This document shows positions 14,723-24,048 of a stretch of DNA of 26,034 bases, piece by piece. The stretch lies in the NCBI GenBank assembly GCA_030620065.1, contig JAUXFJ010000002.1, positions 1-26,034 on the forward strand, read 5' to 3'. The position numbers and the translations under genes are program-made. The notes beneath the pieces were generated by a model. It was not told the DNA's origin and did not search any database. It was given only the letters and a program-made list of their open reading frames with translations. Source of the DNA: Anaerolineaceae bacterium (GTDB lineage: Bacteria > Chloroflexota > Anaerolineae > Anaerolineales > Anaerolineaceae). Within the stretch, counting starts at the first letter, position 1. Each line of letters opens with the position of its first letter.

Positions 14723-16084
14723 ATGCTCATTGTTTTATCTGATATCCATCTTGCAGAATCGCGGACAAATTGCCTAGGTGATTTATTGTATAACAGAAAT
14801 TTGCCAGCAATCGTGTACCGGAATTATTTTCAGGAAGTAGCTTTTACGGCCGAACAGAATAGGGTAAAAAAAGTAGATCTGGTATTGGCAGGCGACATAT
14901 TCGAAATCAATCGAACCGGTTTTTGGCTGCAAGACAATTTGCGACCTTATTTGCGAAACGACGAAATTCAAACAGGTTCGGACGAAGAGCGGCGTATATT
15001 AGATATTTTGAATGCGATTGCTGAGGATGAGCGTGTTGCAGAAACATTGGAAGTGTTTAGAGCCTTGCCAAGTGTATTTGGAATGCCAATTCAGGTGCAT
15101 TATATTCCCGGTAATCATGACAGATTGGTAAACAGTAGCCAAGCCATTCGTGAAAAGGCGAGAACCTTTCTGGGACTTGAACCAAACGACGATCTGTTTC
15201 CTAATATCTACGAATATCACACGGAGAATGGTCCTTTAGCTCTTGTGCGGCATGGCCATGAATATGACCCGGTCAATTTTGGTATGGATGTAACAGCTTT
15301 AGAGGAAATCCCTATGCATTTGCCTCAAAGCGTATACGAGCGACCCGTGTTAGGGAATATTTCAACTGTTGAGGTTGCGACAAAACTGCCGATTTTCTTT
15401 AAAAGGCATTATACGGAAAGCAAAATCCTCCAAGATGAGAATTTAAGATCACTCTATCAACGTTTGATTGAATTTGACGATGTCAGGCCGGCATCTGCTC
15501 TGCTAAATTTCCTTTTTTCAACACCTGGTATCAAAAAGAAGGAAACGTGGAGCATCCTGGAACCGGTATTTATTAAAATTATTCGTGATATCGTTGAATC
15601 TCCTTACCTAGTAAAGAAGTTAGCAGAGACTGCAGATCTCAATTTGGCGCAGTCAGAATTAATCAAGGGTGTGCTGAATTTGGACATCCGGCATGACGGC
15701 ATTCCGTATTGGGTTATCAAGCGGCTTATGAGAAGTGTTTCGAAAAACATAAAGCTTGATCGTGTTGAGCACTTTGTCATCAAAGAGAAATGTATTAAGG
15801 AACATGGATCTGGAATACGATGTGTTATTACAGGACATACGCATTCCCCTGAAGTCGAATTACTCACTGCGAAAGACGATATTCAGAAATACTATATTAA
15901 TTCTGGTACTTGGAGGAACCGAATTCCTTCGACACCAGATCTAAAGAAGTTTGGTCGTTTACGTTCAATGACAAAAGTATTTATATTTGGATCTGAAGAA
16001 TGCGATTCGGAATTTGAATGGAAAAATGGCTGGTCTTTTGATTTTAGTACAAAGCTGGGATACGGATCCGATTATGGCTATTGA
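14723..16084 (+). CDS. Calcineurin-like metallophosphoesterase
   Basis: This is a two-metal phosphoesterase of unknown substrate. All the family metal-ligand motifs are present in order: SDIHL (D7, H9), GDIFEIN (D58), PGNHDR (N131, H132), HGHE (H177, H179) and GHTHS (G371-H374). The 453-residue length is larger than the simple core because about 190 residues lie between HGHE and GHTH; this insert is mostly charged and predicted by eye to be helical. The C-terminal YYINSGTWRNR is also a family feature. The start ATG 14723 gives the motif at the very N-terminus, with GAGGT upstream. There is no signal peptide, so it is cytoplasmic. Nothing in the neighbourhood fixes its role. Confidence 0.85.
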   Translation: MLIVLSDIHLAESRTNCLGDLLYNRNLPAIVYRNYFQEVAFTAEQNRVKKVDLVLAGDIFEINRTGFWLQDNLRPYLRNDEIQTGSDEERRILDILNAIAEDERVAETLEVFRALPSVFGMPIQVHYIPGNHDRLVNSSQAIREKARTFLGLEPNDDLFPNIYEYHTENGPLALVRHGHEYDPVNFGMDVTALEEIPMHLPQSVYERPVLGNISTVEVATKLPIFFKRHYTESKILQDENLRSLYQRLIEFDDVRPASALLNFLFSTPGIKKKETWSILEPVFIKIIRDIVESPYLVKKLAETADLNLAQSELIKGVLNLDIRHDGIPYWVIKRLMRSVSKNIKLDRVEHFVIKEKCIKEHGSGIRCVITGHTHSPEVELLTAKDDIQKYYINSGTWRNRIPSTPDLKKFGRLRSMTKVFIFGSEECDSEFEWKNGWSFDFSTKLGYGSDYGY

Positions 16085-16161
16085 AAATAATCATTCTTGG
16101 ATAGTTTTCCATAATATTATTATTCACATATTATGAGAATGTACAAGCTGGAGGAGGATAA

Positions 16162-17058
16162 ATGATTGATCCAACAATCATTACTATCGATATTGCTAAT
16201 TTTACTTTGTCTCTACATTGGTATGGTGTGCTGGTTATGCTGGGGGTAGCTGCAGCGGTATGGTTAACAACTGTGGAATTTAAACGCTTGGGTGCTAATC
16301 CAGACTACATTTGGGACTGCTTGATTTGGGTTATCCCTGCCGGCGTGATTGGGGCAAGACTATGGTATGTGCTGAATTCAATACTTGGAGGAAGTACTAA
16401 ATATATTCTTGACCCATTAAGTATTATCAATCTGAAAGAAGGTGGGTTGCATTTTTATGGGGCTATTCTTTTTGGTGCAATAGCTTTCTGGATCTATGCC
16501 AAACAAAAGAAGCTGGATATTTGGCTGATGCTCGACGCAGTAGCACCGGGTCTTTTGTTTGGGCAAGCAATTGCAAGACCGGCGAATTTTATTAATCAGG
16601 AGCTTTATGGACCACCTACCATGTTGCCATGGGGGATCAAGATTGATGCACTGCACCGAATTTCTCCCTGGACGAATTTAAACCTTTTCCCTGAGGATAA
16701 AACGAGATTCCATCCTGCTTTTGCTTATGAGATGTTATGGAATTTTCTTGCAGTTGGGATTTTACTTTATATTGCCCGCAAATATAAAGACAAGATAAAA
16801 CCGGGTATTTTATTTAGTGCATGGTTAGTGTTAGCTGGTGTGGGTAGACAGATCATTGAATTCTTCAGACCCGATCAACCTACCTTTCCTGGGACGGGTT
16901 TCAGCTATTCTCGTCTGGTTGCATTGTTGATGATCATTGCTGGAATCCTGATCATTCTGATAAAATATCAGATAATTAAGTTAAAGTTCATCCCAGCTGG
17001 CAGGGATAATTATATTTTGCCTAAATCATTCGAAGAAGCGAAAGAAAAATCCGCATAA
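16162..17058 (+). CDS. lgt: Prolipoprotein diacylglyceryl transferase
   Basis: This membrane enzyme attaches diacylglycerol from phosphatidylglycerol to the lipobox cysteine of prolipoproteins, the step before LspA. The 298-residue protein has about seven hydrophobic segments. The signature reads RPANFINQELYG (139-150), matching the Lgt pattern RxGNFxNxE except that the glycine is alanine (A141). HPAFAYEMLWN and the C-terminal VGRQIIEFFRPDQ are also typical. The loop corresponding to the His103 region of E. coli reads GGLHFYGA. A very strong GGAGGAGG lies seven bases before ATG 16162. It is the last plus-strand gene before the convergent terminator. Confidence 0.94.
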   Translation: MIDPTIITIDIANFTLSLHWYGVLVMLGVAAAVWLTTVEFKRLGANPDYIWDCLIWVIPAGVIGARLWYVLNSILGGSTKYILDPLSIINLKEGGLHFYGAILFGAIAFWIYAKQKKLDIWLMLDAVAPGLLFGQAIARPANFINQELYGPPTMLPWGIKIDALHRISPWTNLNLFPEDKTRFHPAFAYEMLWNFLAVGILLYIARKYKDKIKPGILFSAWLVLAGVGRQIIEFFRPDQPTFPGTGFSYSRLVALLMIIAGILIILIKYQIIKLKFIPAGRDNYILPKSFEEAKEKSA

Positions 17059-17100
17059 TAAGCAAGGAAAGAAGCGGAAAAATAATTGTTCATTAGATAA

Positions 17101-17130
17101 AAAATGGGCTGATCTTTTCAGTCCATTTTT
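17101..17130. terminator. Bidirectional terminator between lgt and the hydrogenase/Hdr operon
   Basis: ATGGGCTGA (17104-17112) pairs with TCAGTCCAT (17118-17126) around TCTTT, flanked by an A-run on the left and TTTTT on the right. The plus strand therefore ends in a T-run after lgt, and the minus strand ends in a T-run after the polyferredoxin gene. Confidence 0.85.
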
Positions 17131-17137
17131 GTCTTTA

Positions 17138-18121
17138 TTAACTATTCTCTTTTTTATGTATTGCCTCAGGGAGGATGTGTTCTTGAAGGGCGAGTACCAG
17201 GTCGCGACGTTTTAAAGCACGTTTGCGGTCAATTTCGACAGAGCTAGCTTTGTCGTCAGCTAATTTGCGTAAGGCTTCAATCCAGGAAGTGCTTTTAACA
17301 GGTTGATGATTGGCGCGCCAGCGCTCAACATTTATTGCCAGATCTGATTCATTGATCAGGCGTTGATAAGTACGGGTAAGTGTCAGGCCTTGGGATTCGA
17401 ATGTGAATTCCACATCTTCGAATTCGGGTTTGATCGGGCAAACATGCATACATGCACCGCATTTGATGCAGTAATAATCAGCCAAGACAAGCTCTCCATC
17501 TTCGTTGACATGAAGGGCACGCGTGGGGCAGATATCTGCACAAGCTAAACAGCCTTCGACACATTTCTCCCGATACAGTGTTACTTGTCCGTGCCAGGGT
17601 TGAAGAACGGTAAAAGCGCCATTACTGGCGACTTCGCACTGGCGGCAATGTATGCAATTCTTAAAGTCGATGCGTAAAGTTTCGAGTTTTTTATCATAGC
17701 TGATCACATTAGCAGAGCAGTTATTTATAACGAAGTCTTTGAGAGAGAAGTCGAAGTCTTCCTTCATGAAAATTGTTTTACTTTCCATTTCAGGGAATGC
17801 GCCATATTGAAGAACTGGATTTTCTTCTTTTCCATTCACCCTCATATCAATTGCATGTACTGGACAGACCACAACGCACATTCCGCACATCACACATTTT
17901 TCAGGGTCAACGTCAACTGAGGGTCGAGAAACCAGGTGTCCATTAATAATTTCACCGTCAATATGGGTTAGTGCTTCCTTTGGACAGACTGTAGGTCCCA
18001 TCTGGCAGCCAACGCAGCGGTCAAGGTCCCAAGTCATTACGTAGTGCCGGGTTATCATTGCGCGTTCAAGCACCATGCTCTGATTGGTACGGCTTTTTTG
18101 AGTAGTTCCGCGCTTGCTCAT
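17138..18121 (-). CDS. Polyferredoxin-like 4Fe-4S protein of the Mvh/Hdr operon
   Basis: This 327-residue iron-sulfur protein probably shuttles electrons for the hydrogenase/HdrA complex. It has five ferredoxin-type motifs. Three are complete: C76/79/82/86, C187/191/194/198 and C218/221/224/228. Two lack one ligand: in CVGCQMGPTVCP (36-47) the third Cys is G42, and in CIHCRQCEVAS (156-166) the fourth is S166. Residues 230-327 are Cys-free and charged. It is the last gene of the operon, nine bases after mvhA, with an AGGAG ribosome binding site that overlaps the mvhA stop. It is comparable in place to MvhB, but far shorter and not clearly homologous over its length, so I give no symbol. Confidence 0.82.
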   Translation of the reverse strand: MSKRGTTQKSRTNQSMVLERAMITRHYVMTWDLDRCVGCQMGPTVCPKEALTHIDGEIINGHLVSRPSVDVDPEKCVMCGMCVVVCPVHAIDMRVNGKEENPVLQYGAFPEMESKTIFMKEDFDFSLKDFVINNCSANVISYDKKLETLRIDFKNCIHCRQCEVASNGAFTVLQPWHGQVTLYREKCVEGCLACADICPTRALHVNEDGELVLADYYCIKCGACMHVCPIKPEFEDVEFTFESQGLTLTRTYQRLINESDLAINVERWRANHQPVKSTSWIEALRKLADDKASSVEIDRKRALKRRDLVLALQEHILPEAIHKKENS

Positions 18122-18130
18122 GTGATGCTC

Positions 18131-19597
18131 CTAATCACGTTTAACCACATCAAGAAGATGCTGGTTGTGGTCGTACAAATTAATTAATAAAGGCGTATCC
18201 CCTGGTTGGGCGTGTGTTGCACAGCCTATACAAGGGTCATAGGCTCTGAATGCCATTTCGATTTTGTTCAATGCTACTTCCGAGACTGGTTCACCAGCTT
18301 TGATTAAGCCCTCAGCCGCTTTTTTGATTGACATATTAATGGCAGCATAATTGTTGGTTGTTCCTACAATTAGATTCACGCTCTGGAGCATGCCTTTTTC
18401 ATCTGTGATATAGTGATGGATTAGTGTTCCACGGGGCGCCTCTACAATACCGACCCTTTCGGTTGGTGTTTCTGTAGGGATGGTGCGGATATGGGGGTTT
18501 GTGATTTCTTTATCCTGAGCAAGTTCCAATTCGCGTTCTGATGCATAAAGCAGCTCGATCAGACGAGCCCAGTGGGTTGCCAGTGTAGAATGCACAGGTT
18601 TGCCACCCATTATCTCAAAATATTTTTCATATTCAGCTTGAGCGGCTGGTGTTGCCATGCCATCAGCAACATTTAGGCGAGCTAATGGAGATGCTCGATA
18701 GACACCGCTATCAGAACCGTCAATAAATCCTTTCCATCCAACCTCTTTCAGGTAGGGAAATTTAAGATATGTCCAGGGTTCGATATGTTCGGCGATCACG
18801 TCCAGGTATTCATCAGGTTGGTATTTAACAAATTCCTTGCCTTCAGGTGTGACAACCCTAATGATGCCATCATAGAAATTAACTTGATTGTTCTCATCCA
18901 CCATTCCCATATAATAGGTTTGGTGCGCAAATGTATCACTTGTGATCATATCAACATAAGCTTTGTTGCCTAAAACGATCTCATCGAAAAGTTTAAGAGA
19001 TGTCTTTGCAAATTCGACGGAGCGTTCCGCGCGTTCGAGAATCGCCAAGCGGTCTTCTTCAGTGATCGGTTTGCTTACTCCACCAATAATTGCGCTTACA
19101 GAGTGAATATAACGTCCGCCAATAATGGCTGTGATCTCATGGTTATCACGTAATAGCCGCATTACCTTGGCGCCGATTTCTTTCCCAACTTTTTTGACGA
19201 CACCCAGAATATTGCGCTCGGATTTCATTGCATCCGGACCGACGATGAAATCTGGTCCTCCGAGGATGTAAAAGTGCGTGGCATGATCAGCGACAAAGAA
19301 GGCTGAATTCATCAATTCACGCAGTTTCTTGGCAGCTGGTGGTGGTTCGACATGATAGACTGCATCACCGGTCTTTGCTGCTGCCATATGATGCGCAATT
19401 GGGCAAACACCGCATATCCTTTGCGTGATGCGGGGCATTTCTTCTACCGGACGCCCTTCACAGAACTTTTCAAATCCACGAAGTTCGGGGATTACCAGAT
19501 ATGCATTTTGAAGGCTGCCCTTGTCGTTTAAAAAGAGATCGACTCTTGCATGTCCTTCGAGCCTGGTTATAGGATCAATACTGATCTTCTGGGTCAT
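18131..19597 (-). CDS. mvhA: F420-non-reducing-type [NiFe]-hydrogenase large subunit (MvhA-like, group 3c)
   Basis: This is the large subunit with the Ni-Fe active site, cytoplasmic, partner of MvhG. It has 488 residues. The N-terminal motif RICGVCPIAHH (60-70; C62, C65) and the C-terminal motif DPCIGCATH (454-462; C456, C459) provide all four Ni-Fe cysteine ligands. A 26-residue tail follows H462; in many [NiFe] hydrogenases such a tail is removed by a maturation protease, which is not encoded here. The start ATG 19597 has AAGGGA upstream and lies 13 nt after mvhG. Group 3c assignment comes from the MvhG/MvhD/HdrA neighbours. It is a paralogue of the partial HoxH at 1-1057. Confidence 0.94.
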   Translation of the reverse strand: MTQKISIDPITRLEGHARVDLFLNDKGSLQNAYLVIPELRGFEKFCEGRPVEEMPRITQRICGVCPIAHHMAAAKTGDAVYHVEPPPAAKKLRELMNSAFFVADHATHFYILGGPDFIVGPDAMKSERNILGVVKKVGKEIGAKVMRLLRDNHEITAIIGGRYIHSVSAIIGGVSKPITEEDRLAILERAERSVEFAKTSLKLFDEIVLGNKAYVDMITSDTFAHQTYYMGMVDENNQVNFYDGIIRVVTPEGKEFVKYQPDEYLDVIAEHIEPWTYLKFPYLKEVGWKGFIDGSDSGVYRASPLARLNVADGMATPAAQAEYEKYFEIMGGKPVHSTLATHWARLIELLYASERELELAQDKEITNPHIRTIPTETPTERVGIVEAPRGTLIHHYITDEKGMLQSVNLIVGTTNNYAAINMSIKKAAEGLIKAGEPVSEVALNKIEMAFRAYDPCIGCATHAQPGDTPLLINLYDHNQHLLDVVKRD

Positions 19598-19610
19598 TTT
19601 GGGTCCCTTA

Positions 19611-20579
19611 TTACTTGTACTTCATTTGGCTGATGATCGAATCTGCCAAACTAAACCGATAAAATGTGCCAGCTGGATCGACAATACTGGCTAAGGTTTT
19701 TTGGAGCGCTTCAACGTCGTCAGTGTCTATGATAGCTGCTATCGCACTGGCCAATTTTGCGCCCTGATCCTCTATGCCTTCTGCTGGGCCATAACATCCC
19801 CGACAGGGCATGTTGCCATTTAGACAGGGGAGTCCACAGCCAGCACGCGTGACTGGACCACAGCAGATAACCCCCTGGGCGAGAAAACATAAGTTCGGGT
19901 CCAGTTCTATTTCATGAGGACGGTGAAACTCTTTAACTTTGAAGCCTAGTTCGACTTTCTTTCTGGTGCAAACATCGCAAACAGTCTTTATATCGGCACC
20001 GATCACGGAGCCCTTGGGGGGTAGTTTGCCTTCCAGGGCGGCATTAAACACTTTCCAAACCTGGTCAACTACGGGGGGACAGCCGGGCATAAAATAATCA
20101 ACTTCTGTTACTTGAGCCAACGTCTTTACCTGATTGTAGAGTTCAGGTAAACAAATCTCACCCTCAGGCATTTTGGATTTGATCACAGGTCGAGTGCCTT
20201 TGCTTTCATCCAGGGACGGCATGGTATCGAAGACACGTTCACAGATCGATTCGATATCAAACATATTCGCCAAGCCTGGGATGCCGCCCATGTGTGAGCA
20301 CGAACCAAAAGCGATCAGAATTTTGGATTTTTTCCTCAGCAGATGCGCCATTTCTTCATTTTCGCTATTGCGGATCGCACCGTTGAAAAAAGTAAAATCT
20401 ATTTCATTGTCCTTCATGGAACGCACATCGTCATACTTATAATCCATAGCTGCAGGCCAAAAGACGATATCTGCTATTTCGCTGACATCTACTAAACGCA
20501 TGCCTAATTCGGTGATCGTAATTTCACAACCACCGCAGCTAGCTGCCCAATAAAAGGCGAGTTTCGGTTTTGCATGCAT
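19611..20579 (-). CDS. mvhG: F420-non-reducing-type [NiFe]-hydrogenase small subunit (MvhG-like)
   Basis: The small subunit carries electrons from the Ni-Fe site towards MvhD/HdrA. It has 322 residues. The proximal cluster ligands are C15 and C18 (ASCGGCEIT), C94 (FGSCSHMGG) and C167 (MPGCPPVVD). A second Cys-rich region, C201/C204, C231, C239/C240, C248, C252, C259 and C262 (CNGxMxCRGCYGP-like), supplies further clusters, as in MvhG of methanogens. Its ATG shares one base with the upstream stop (TAATG), which implies translational coupling; AAAGGAG lies upstream. Confidence 0.94.
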   Translation of the reverse strand: MHAKPKLAFYWAASCGGCEITITELGMRLVDVSEIADIVFWPAAMDYKYDDVRSMKDNEIDFTFFNGAIRNSENEEMAHLLRKKSKILIAFGSCSHMGGIPGLANMFDIESICERVFDTMPSLDESKGTRPVIKSKMPEGEICLPELYNQVKTLAQVTEVDYFMPGCPPVVDQVWKVFNAALEGKLPPKGSVIGADIKTVCDVCTRKKVELGFKVKEFHRPHEIELDPNLCFLAQGVICCGPVTRAGCGLPCLNGNMPCRGCYGPAEGIEDQGAKLASAIAAIIDTDDVEALQKTLASIVDPAGTFYRFSLADSIISQMKYK

Positions 20580-21535
20580 TAGTGCGGCTCCTTTCGGGCG
20601 TTTAAGGTTTCAAGCATGCTGTCTATCTCTTGTCTAATGCGTCCCCGCTCCTGTGTGCCAATCTGAACGAATTTTACGCGGTGATCTCTTAGCTTAATTT
20701 GATCAATCATGGTGTCTAAAAGGCTCATTTTACAAGTGGTAATATCCGTTCCGTGTTGATAATGGCATTCGCCTGGTCTGCAGCCGCAAACCAGAACACC
20801 GTCAATCCCTGCACGGAGTGCAAGTAGCGCCATTTGCGGGTCTATGCGCCCGGAACAAGGGATATGAATCACGCGTACATTCGCGGGATAACTTTCTAGA
20901 ATTGAAAGGTCGTCATCTTCTCGTAAGCACCAATCACAAATAAAAATTACCAGGGAAGGGATTGACTTCTGTTTTTTAACTTTAATTTGTTTGATTATTT
21001 CTTTGTTGCTGACACCCTTACGTGATATTGCACCAAGGGGACAGGCAGCGACACAAATACCACAACTCATGCAACGATTTTCATCTACTTCTGAAAATAG
21101 ATCCATCACACCATCAACTTCTTTTTGGATGAGGTGGGGTGCTTCGTATGGGCAAGCCATCACGCAGATGCCACACCCCGCACAAAGAGACTCGTCAACA
21201 GAGACGGTGCTTAAGGGTGTTGAATATCCTGCTTCAACTGCTAATTGTTTGACTGCGGCTATTACGGCAGAAATATGGATCTCTTGTGGACACGCAGGAT
21301 AACAAAGATCGCACTGTGAGCAATACCAAGTTGTAGGGCTCTCGAAAGCTTCTTTGCGCATATCCATCATGACCATGCGGAGGAGTCGGCGTGGGTTATA
21401 TTCAGGTTCAAGCTTTTGCTGGATCATGCATTTGCTGACACAAGTTCCGCATGAATAGCACATTTCTAAGTGTTCGCCGCCAGGAATTGCCTTGACTTGA
21501 TCCGCGAATGTCTCTATGGTGTTTTCATGGCTCAT
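20579..21535 (-). CDS. HdrC-ferredoxin-MvhD fusion protein
   Basis: A 318-residue electron-transfer protein made of three modules. Residues 20-100 resemble HdrC with two [4Fe-4S] motifs (C26/29/32/36 and C72/75/78/82). Residues 115-170 are a two-cluster ferredoxin (C118/121/124/128 and C155/158/161/165). Residues 195-318 resemble MvhD, with C200 and C203 in ICDWC, C227 and the VCGCRPGECHY block (250-259). MvhD links the hydrogenase to HdrA in methanogens, while HdrC normally pairs with HdrB. No HdrB (CCG-domain) gene is in the window. It overlaps hdrA by ATGA and has an AAGGAGAG ribosome binding site, so it is tightly coupled. The fused order is consistent with one subunit replacing separate HdrC and MvhD. 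Confidence 0.88.
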   Translation of the reverse strand: MSHENTIETFADQVKAIPGGEHLEMCYSCGTCVSKCMIQQKLEPEYNPRRLLRMVMMDMRKEAFESPTTWYCSQCDLCYPACPQEIHISAVIAAVKQLAVEAGYSTPLSTVSVDESLCAGCGICVMACPYEAPHLIQKEVDGVMDLFSEVDENRCMSCGICVAACPLGAISRKGVSNKEIIKQIKVKKQKSIPSLVIFICDWCLREDDDLSILESYPANVRVIHIPCSGRIDPQMALLALRAGIDGVLVCGCRPGECHYQHGTDITTCKMSLLDTMIDQIKLRDHRVKFVQIGTQERGRIRQEIDSMLETLNARKEPH

Positions 21536-24048
21536 GCAGCGCTCTCCTTAGTCGTAATTGCAGTTACCATCGTATCGGAAAAATCCATTGCCTCTTGAAC
21601 TCCAGGGACGTTCGGAAAACGACGTAAACGTTTCGTGACTTCAGGTTTAAGCCTTTCAATCTCTTCTAACAGCTGCTCTTCGGGCATATTATCCAGGACA
21701 GCTTGCATCTCGTTCAAGACACGCGCATATTTATCCCCTTCAGCAGCGCTAATCCATGCAATACGGAAACGCCCGGGGGTCATTTGCATACGTTCGAAAA
21801 TGGTTGATAAACGTTTAGCTCGTTTTGCACCGATTAACTGCCCGGTGATGTAATGGCAGTCTTGAGGATGGCAGCCTGAATATAAAACTGCACCTGCTCC
21901 TAAACGATAGGCTTCGTAGATGAAGTCGCTGTCCATACGGGCAGAGCACATTACCCTCATGCCGCGCTCGTTTGCGGTATATTCGAAATGGCTGGTTCCG
22001 GCAAGATCTGCGCCGCCGTAGGAGCACCAATGGCATCGGAAAGCCAGAATTTTCTTGTGTGGTTCTTCAGCAAGCAGAGCGCGCATCTGGGCAAGAATCT
22101 GGGCATCGGTAAAGTGAAGCTGTGTAATAGCATCATGCGGGCATTCTGCTACACATGCACCACATCCATGGCATTTGGCTGTGATGATCTCGGCGGCTTT
22201 TCCTTTTGCATAATCGACTGCACCATAGGGACAGGCTTTTGAACATAAACCACAAGATTTTCCATCGGCACTGACACAACGATCCGGCCAAACGACTGCC
22301 ACAGTTGGTTCAATCTCCCATTCCTTGGAATGGAGGATGCGGCCGGCGCGTGAAGCAGCGGCTGAACCTTGGGCAACACTCGCGGGAATATCTTTTGGCC
22401 CCTGGCAGGCACCTGCAAAGAAAATGCCATCGGTCGGGCTATCCATAGGGCGTAGTTTTGGATGGTATTCCATATACCATCCACCGGGGCTTTGAGCGAC
22501 ATTCAGAACCGAACTCATTTCGTTTTGATCAGGCTGCGGGATGGCGGCTGTATTGAGCATGATCATATCATATTCATGTTCGATTACCTCACCGAGGGCA
22601 ATATCTTCTGAATGGACATATAAATTATATGTCTCAGGGTCCTCGGTAATCAGACTAGGACGCCCTTGCGTGAAGTGGATACCCATTTTACGAGCACGAT
22701 CGTAGAATTCCTCATATCCTTTTGAAGGTGTGCGGATATCCATGTAATAGATTGTGATGTCTACCTTGGGATTCATTTGTTTCAGCAGGACAGCATTCTT
22801 GATCGAATACATACAACAGAAATTTGAGCAACCTTCATTAAATCGTTTATCTCTGGAACCGACGCAGTTGATGAAAGCCAGTTTCTGCGGATTCTTGTTA
22901 TCGCTTGGACGGATAAGATTGCCTGCAGTCGGACCAGCAGAATTGTTTAGGCGTTCCATTTCCATAGATGTTATCACGTTGGGGAACTTGCCGTAGCCAT
23001 ATTCTTCCATGACTGAGGGATCAAAGTGGCTGAAACCGGTGGCAACAACAATCGCACCAATGTCTTCAGTCACGAGCTTGTCTTCCTGACTGAAATCAAT
23101 AGCTTCAAGCGGGCCGCATGCTTCTACACATTTGAAACACTTAATGCATGCATCCATGTCAATCGAGTAAATCAAGGGAACAGATTGACTCATTGGCACA
23201 TAGATTGCTTTTCGAGGAGCGATATTAAGCTCGAAATAATTTGGAACTTCTATCGGACATACGCTTGAGCAATCACCGCAGCCATTACAGCGGTCAGCAA
23301 TCACGTATTTGGCTTTTTCTCTGAGAGTTACTTTGAAGTTGCCGACAAAACCTTCAACACGTTCAACTTCAGTATATGCTCTTAAATCAATTTTCGATTG
23401 ACGCGCCGCGTCAACCATTTTAGGTGCAAGAATTCATATACTACAGTCCATAGTAGGGAAGGTCTTATTTAGTTGAGCCATGACCCCCCCGATGGTCGGC
23501 TCCTTTTCTACAAGGATTGTCTCAATTCCCTGTTCAGCTAAATCGAGAGCACTGCTAATACCTGCAACACCAGCGCCAATTACCAATGCTTTTTGGGTTA
23601 CGGGAACAGTGATCATGTCAAGAGGTGTAAGGAAAGTGGCTTTAGCGACGGCTGAGGCTGTGAGGTCTTTTGCTTTTTTAAGCGCCCCATCTGGATCATG
23701 ACCGTGCGCCCAAGTACATTGTTCACGGATATTTGCCATTTCCATCAAGAAGGGGTTTAAGCCGGCTTCAGCCACAGCTGCACGGAATGTTGGTTCATGC
23801 ATGCGGACTGAACAGGCAGAGACAACTACACGATTCAGATTGTATTTTTTTATATCTTCTTTGATAAGTTTTTGGCCGCTATCGGCACAGGCATATAAAG
23901 TATCGGTTGCTCTGACCACACCGGGCAAACCCTCAGAGAAACTTACAACTTCTTTCGGGTCAATGACGCCGGCAATATTGCTTCCGCAGTGGCAGATATA
24001 AACACCAATACGGGGTTCTTCATTTTCGTAACCAGTAATATCACTCAT
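21532..24048 (-). CDS. hdrA: Selenocysteine-containing HdrA fused to a C-terminal MvhD domain (TGA read as Sec)
   Basis: HdrA is the FAD-containing hub that bifurcates or confurcates electrons in heterodisulfide-reductase-type complexes. The frame from ATG 24048 meets a TGA at 23436-23434 and continues in the same frame to 21532, giving 838 residues with Sec205. Before the TGA: CHCGSNIAGVI (19-29), FAD motif GAGVAG (158-163) and FPTMDCSI. After it: ILAPKMVD, ferredoxin motifs C254/257/260/264 and C301/304/307/311, and NFCCMYSIKNA near 409-419. The junction DCSI-U-ILAPKM matches DCSICILAPKM of ordinary HdrA. A C-terminal ferredoxin pair (about 591-636) and an MvhD-like domain (about 667-760, CHWCSYGGADLAG) follow. 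Both flanking overlaps are ATGA. A nonsense mutation is the alternative, but the position makes it unlikely. Confidence 0.9.
23398..23436 (-). promoter_or_regulatory. Candidate bacterial SECIS element at the hdrA TGA
   Basis: On the minus strand the TGA (23436-23434) is followed by 19 nt and then TTGACGC-GGC-GCGTCAA (23414-23398), a perfect 7-bp GC-containing hairpin with a G-first apical loop. About 26 nt separate the TGA from the loop. Position, stem length and a G at the start of the loop agree with known bacterial SECIS elements recognised by SelB. The pairing is certain; SelB recognition is inferred. Confidence 0.7.

Noticed and set aside
16110..16135. Inverted repeat CATAATA-N12-TATTATG between the phosphoesterase gene and lgt
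   Set aside because: Only A/T-rich arms with a long loop and no T-run; such repeats are expected by chance in AT-rich spacers.
23434..24048. The first part of hdrA as a separate 204-residue gene, with the second part from 23418 as another gene
   Set aside because: Both parts are in the same frame, separated only by TGA, and together give the continuous HdrA sequence; the second start lies inside a conserved motif and has no separate ribosome binding site.
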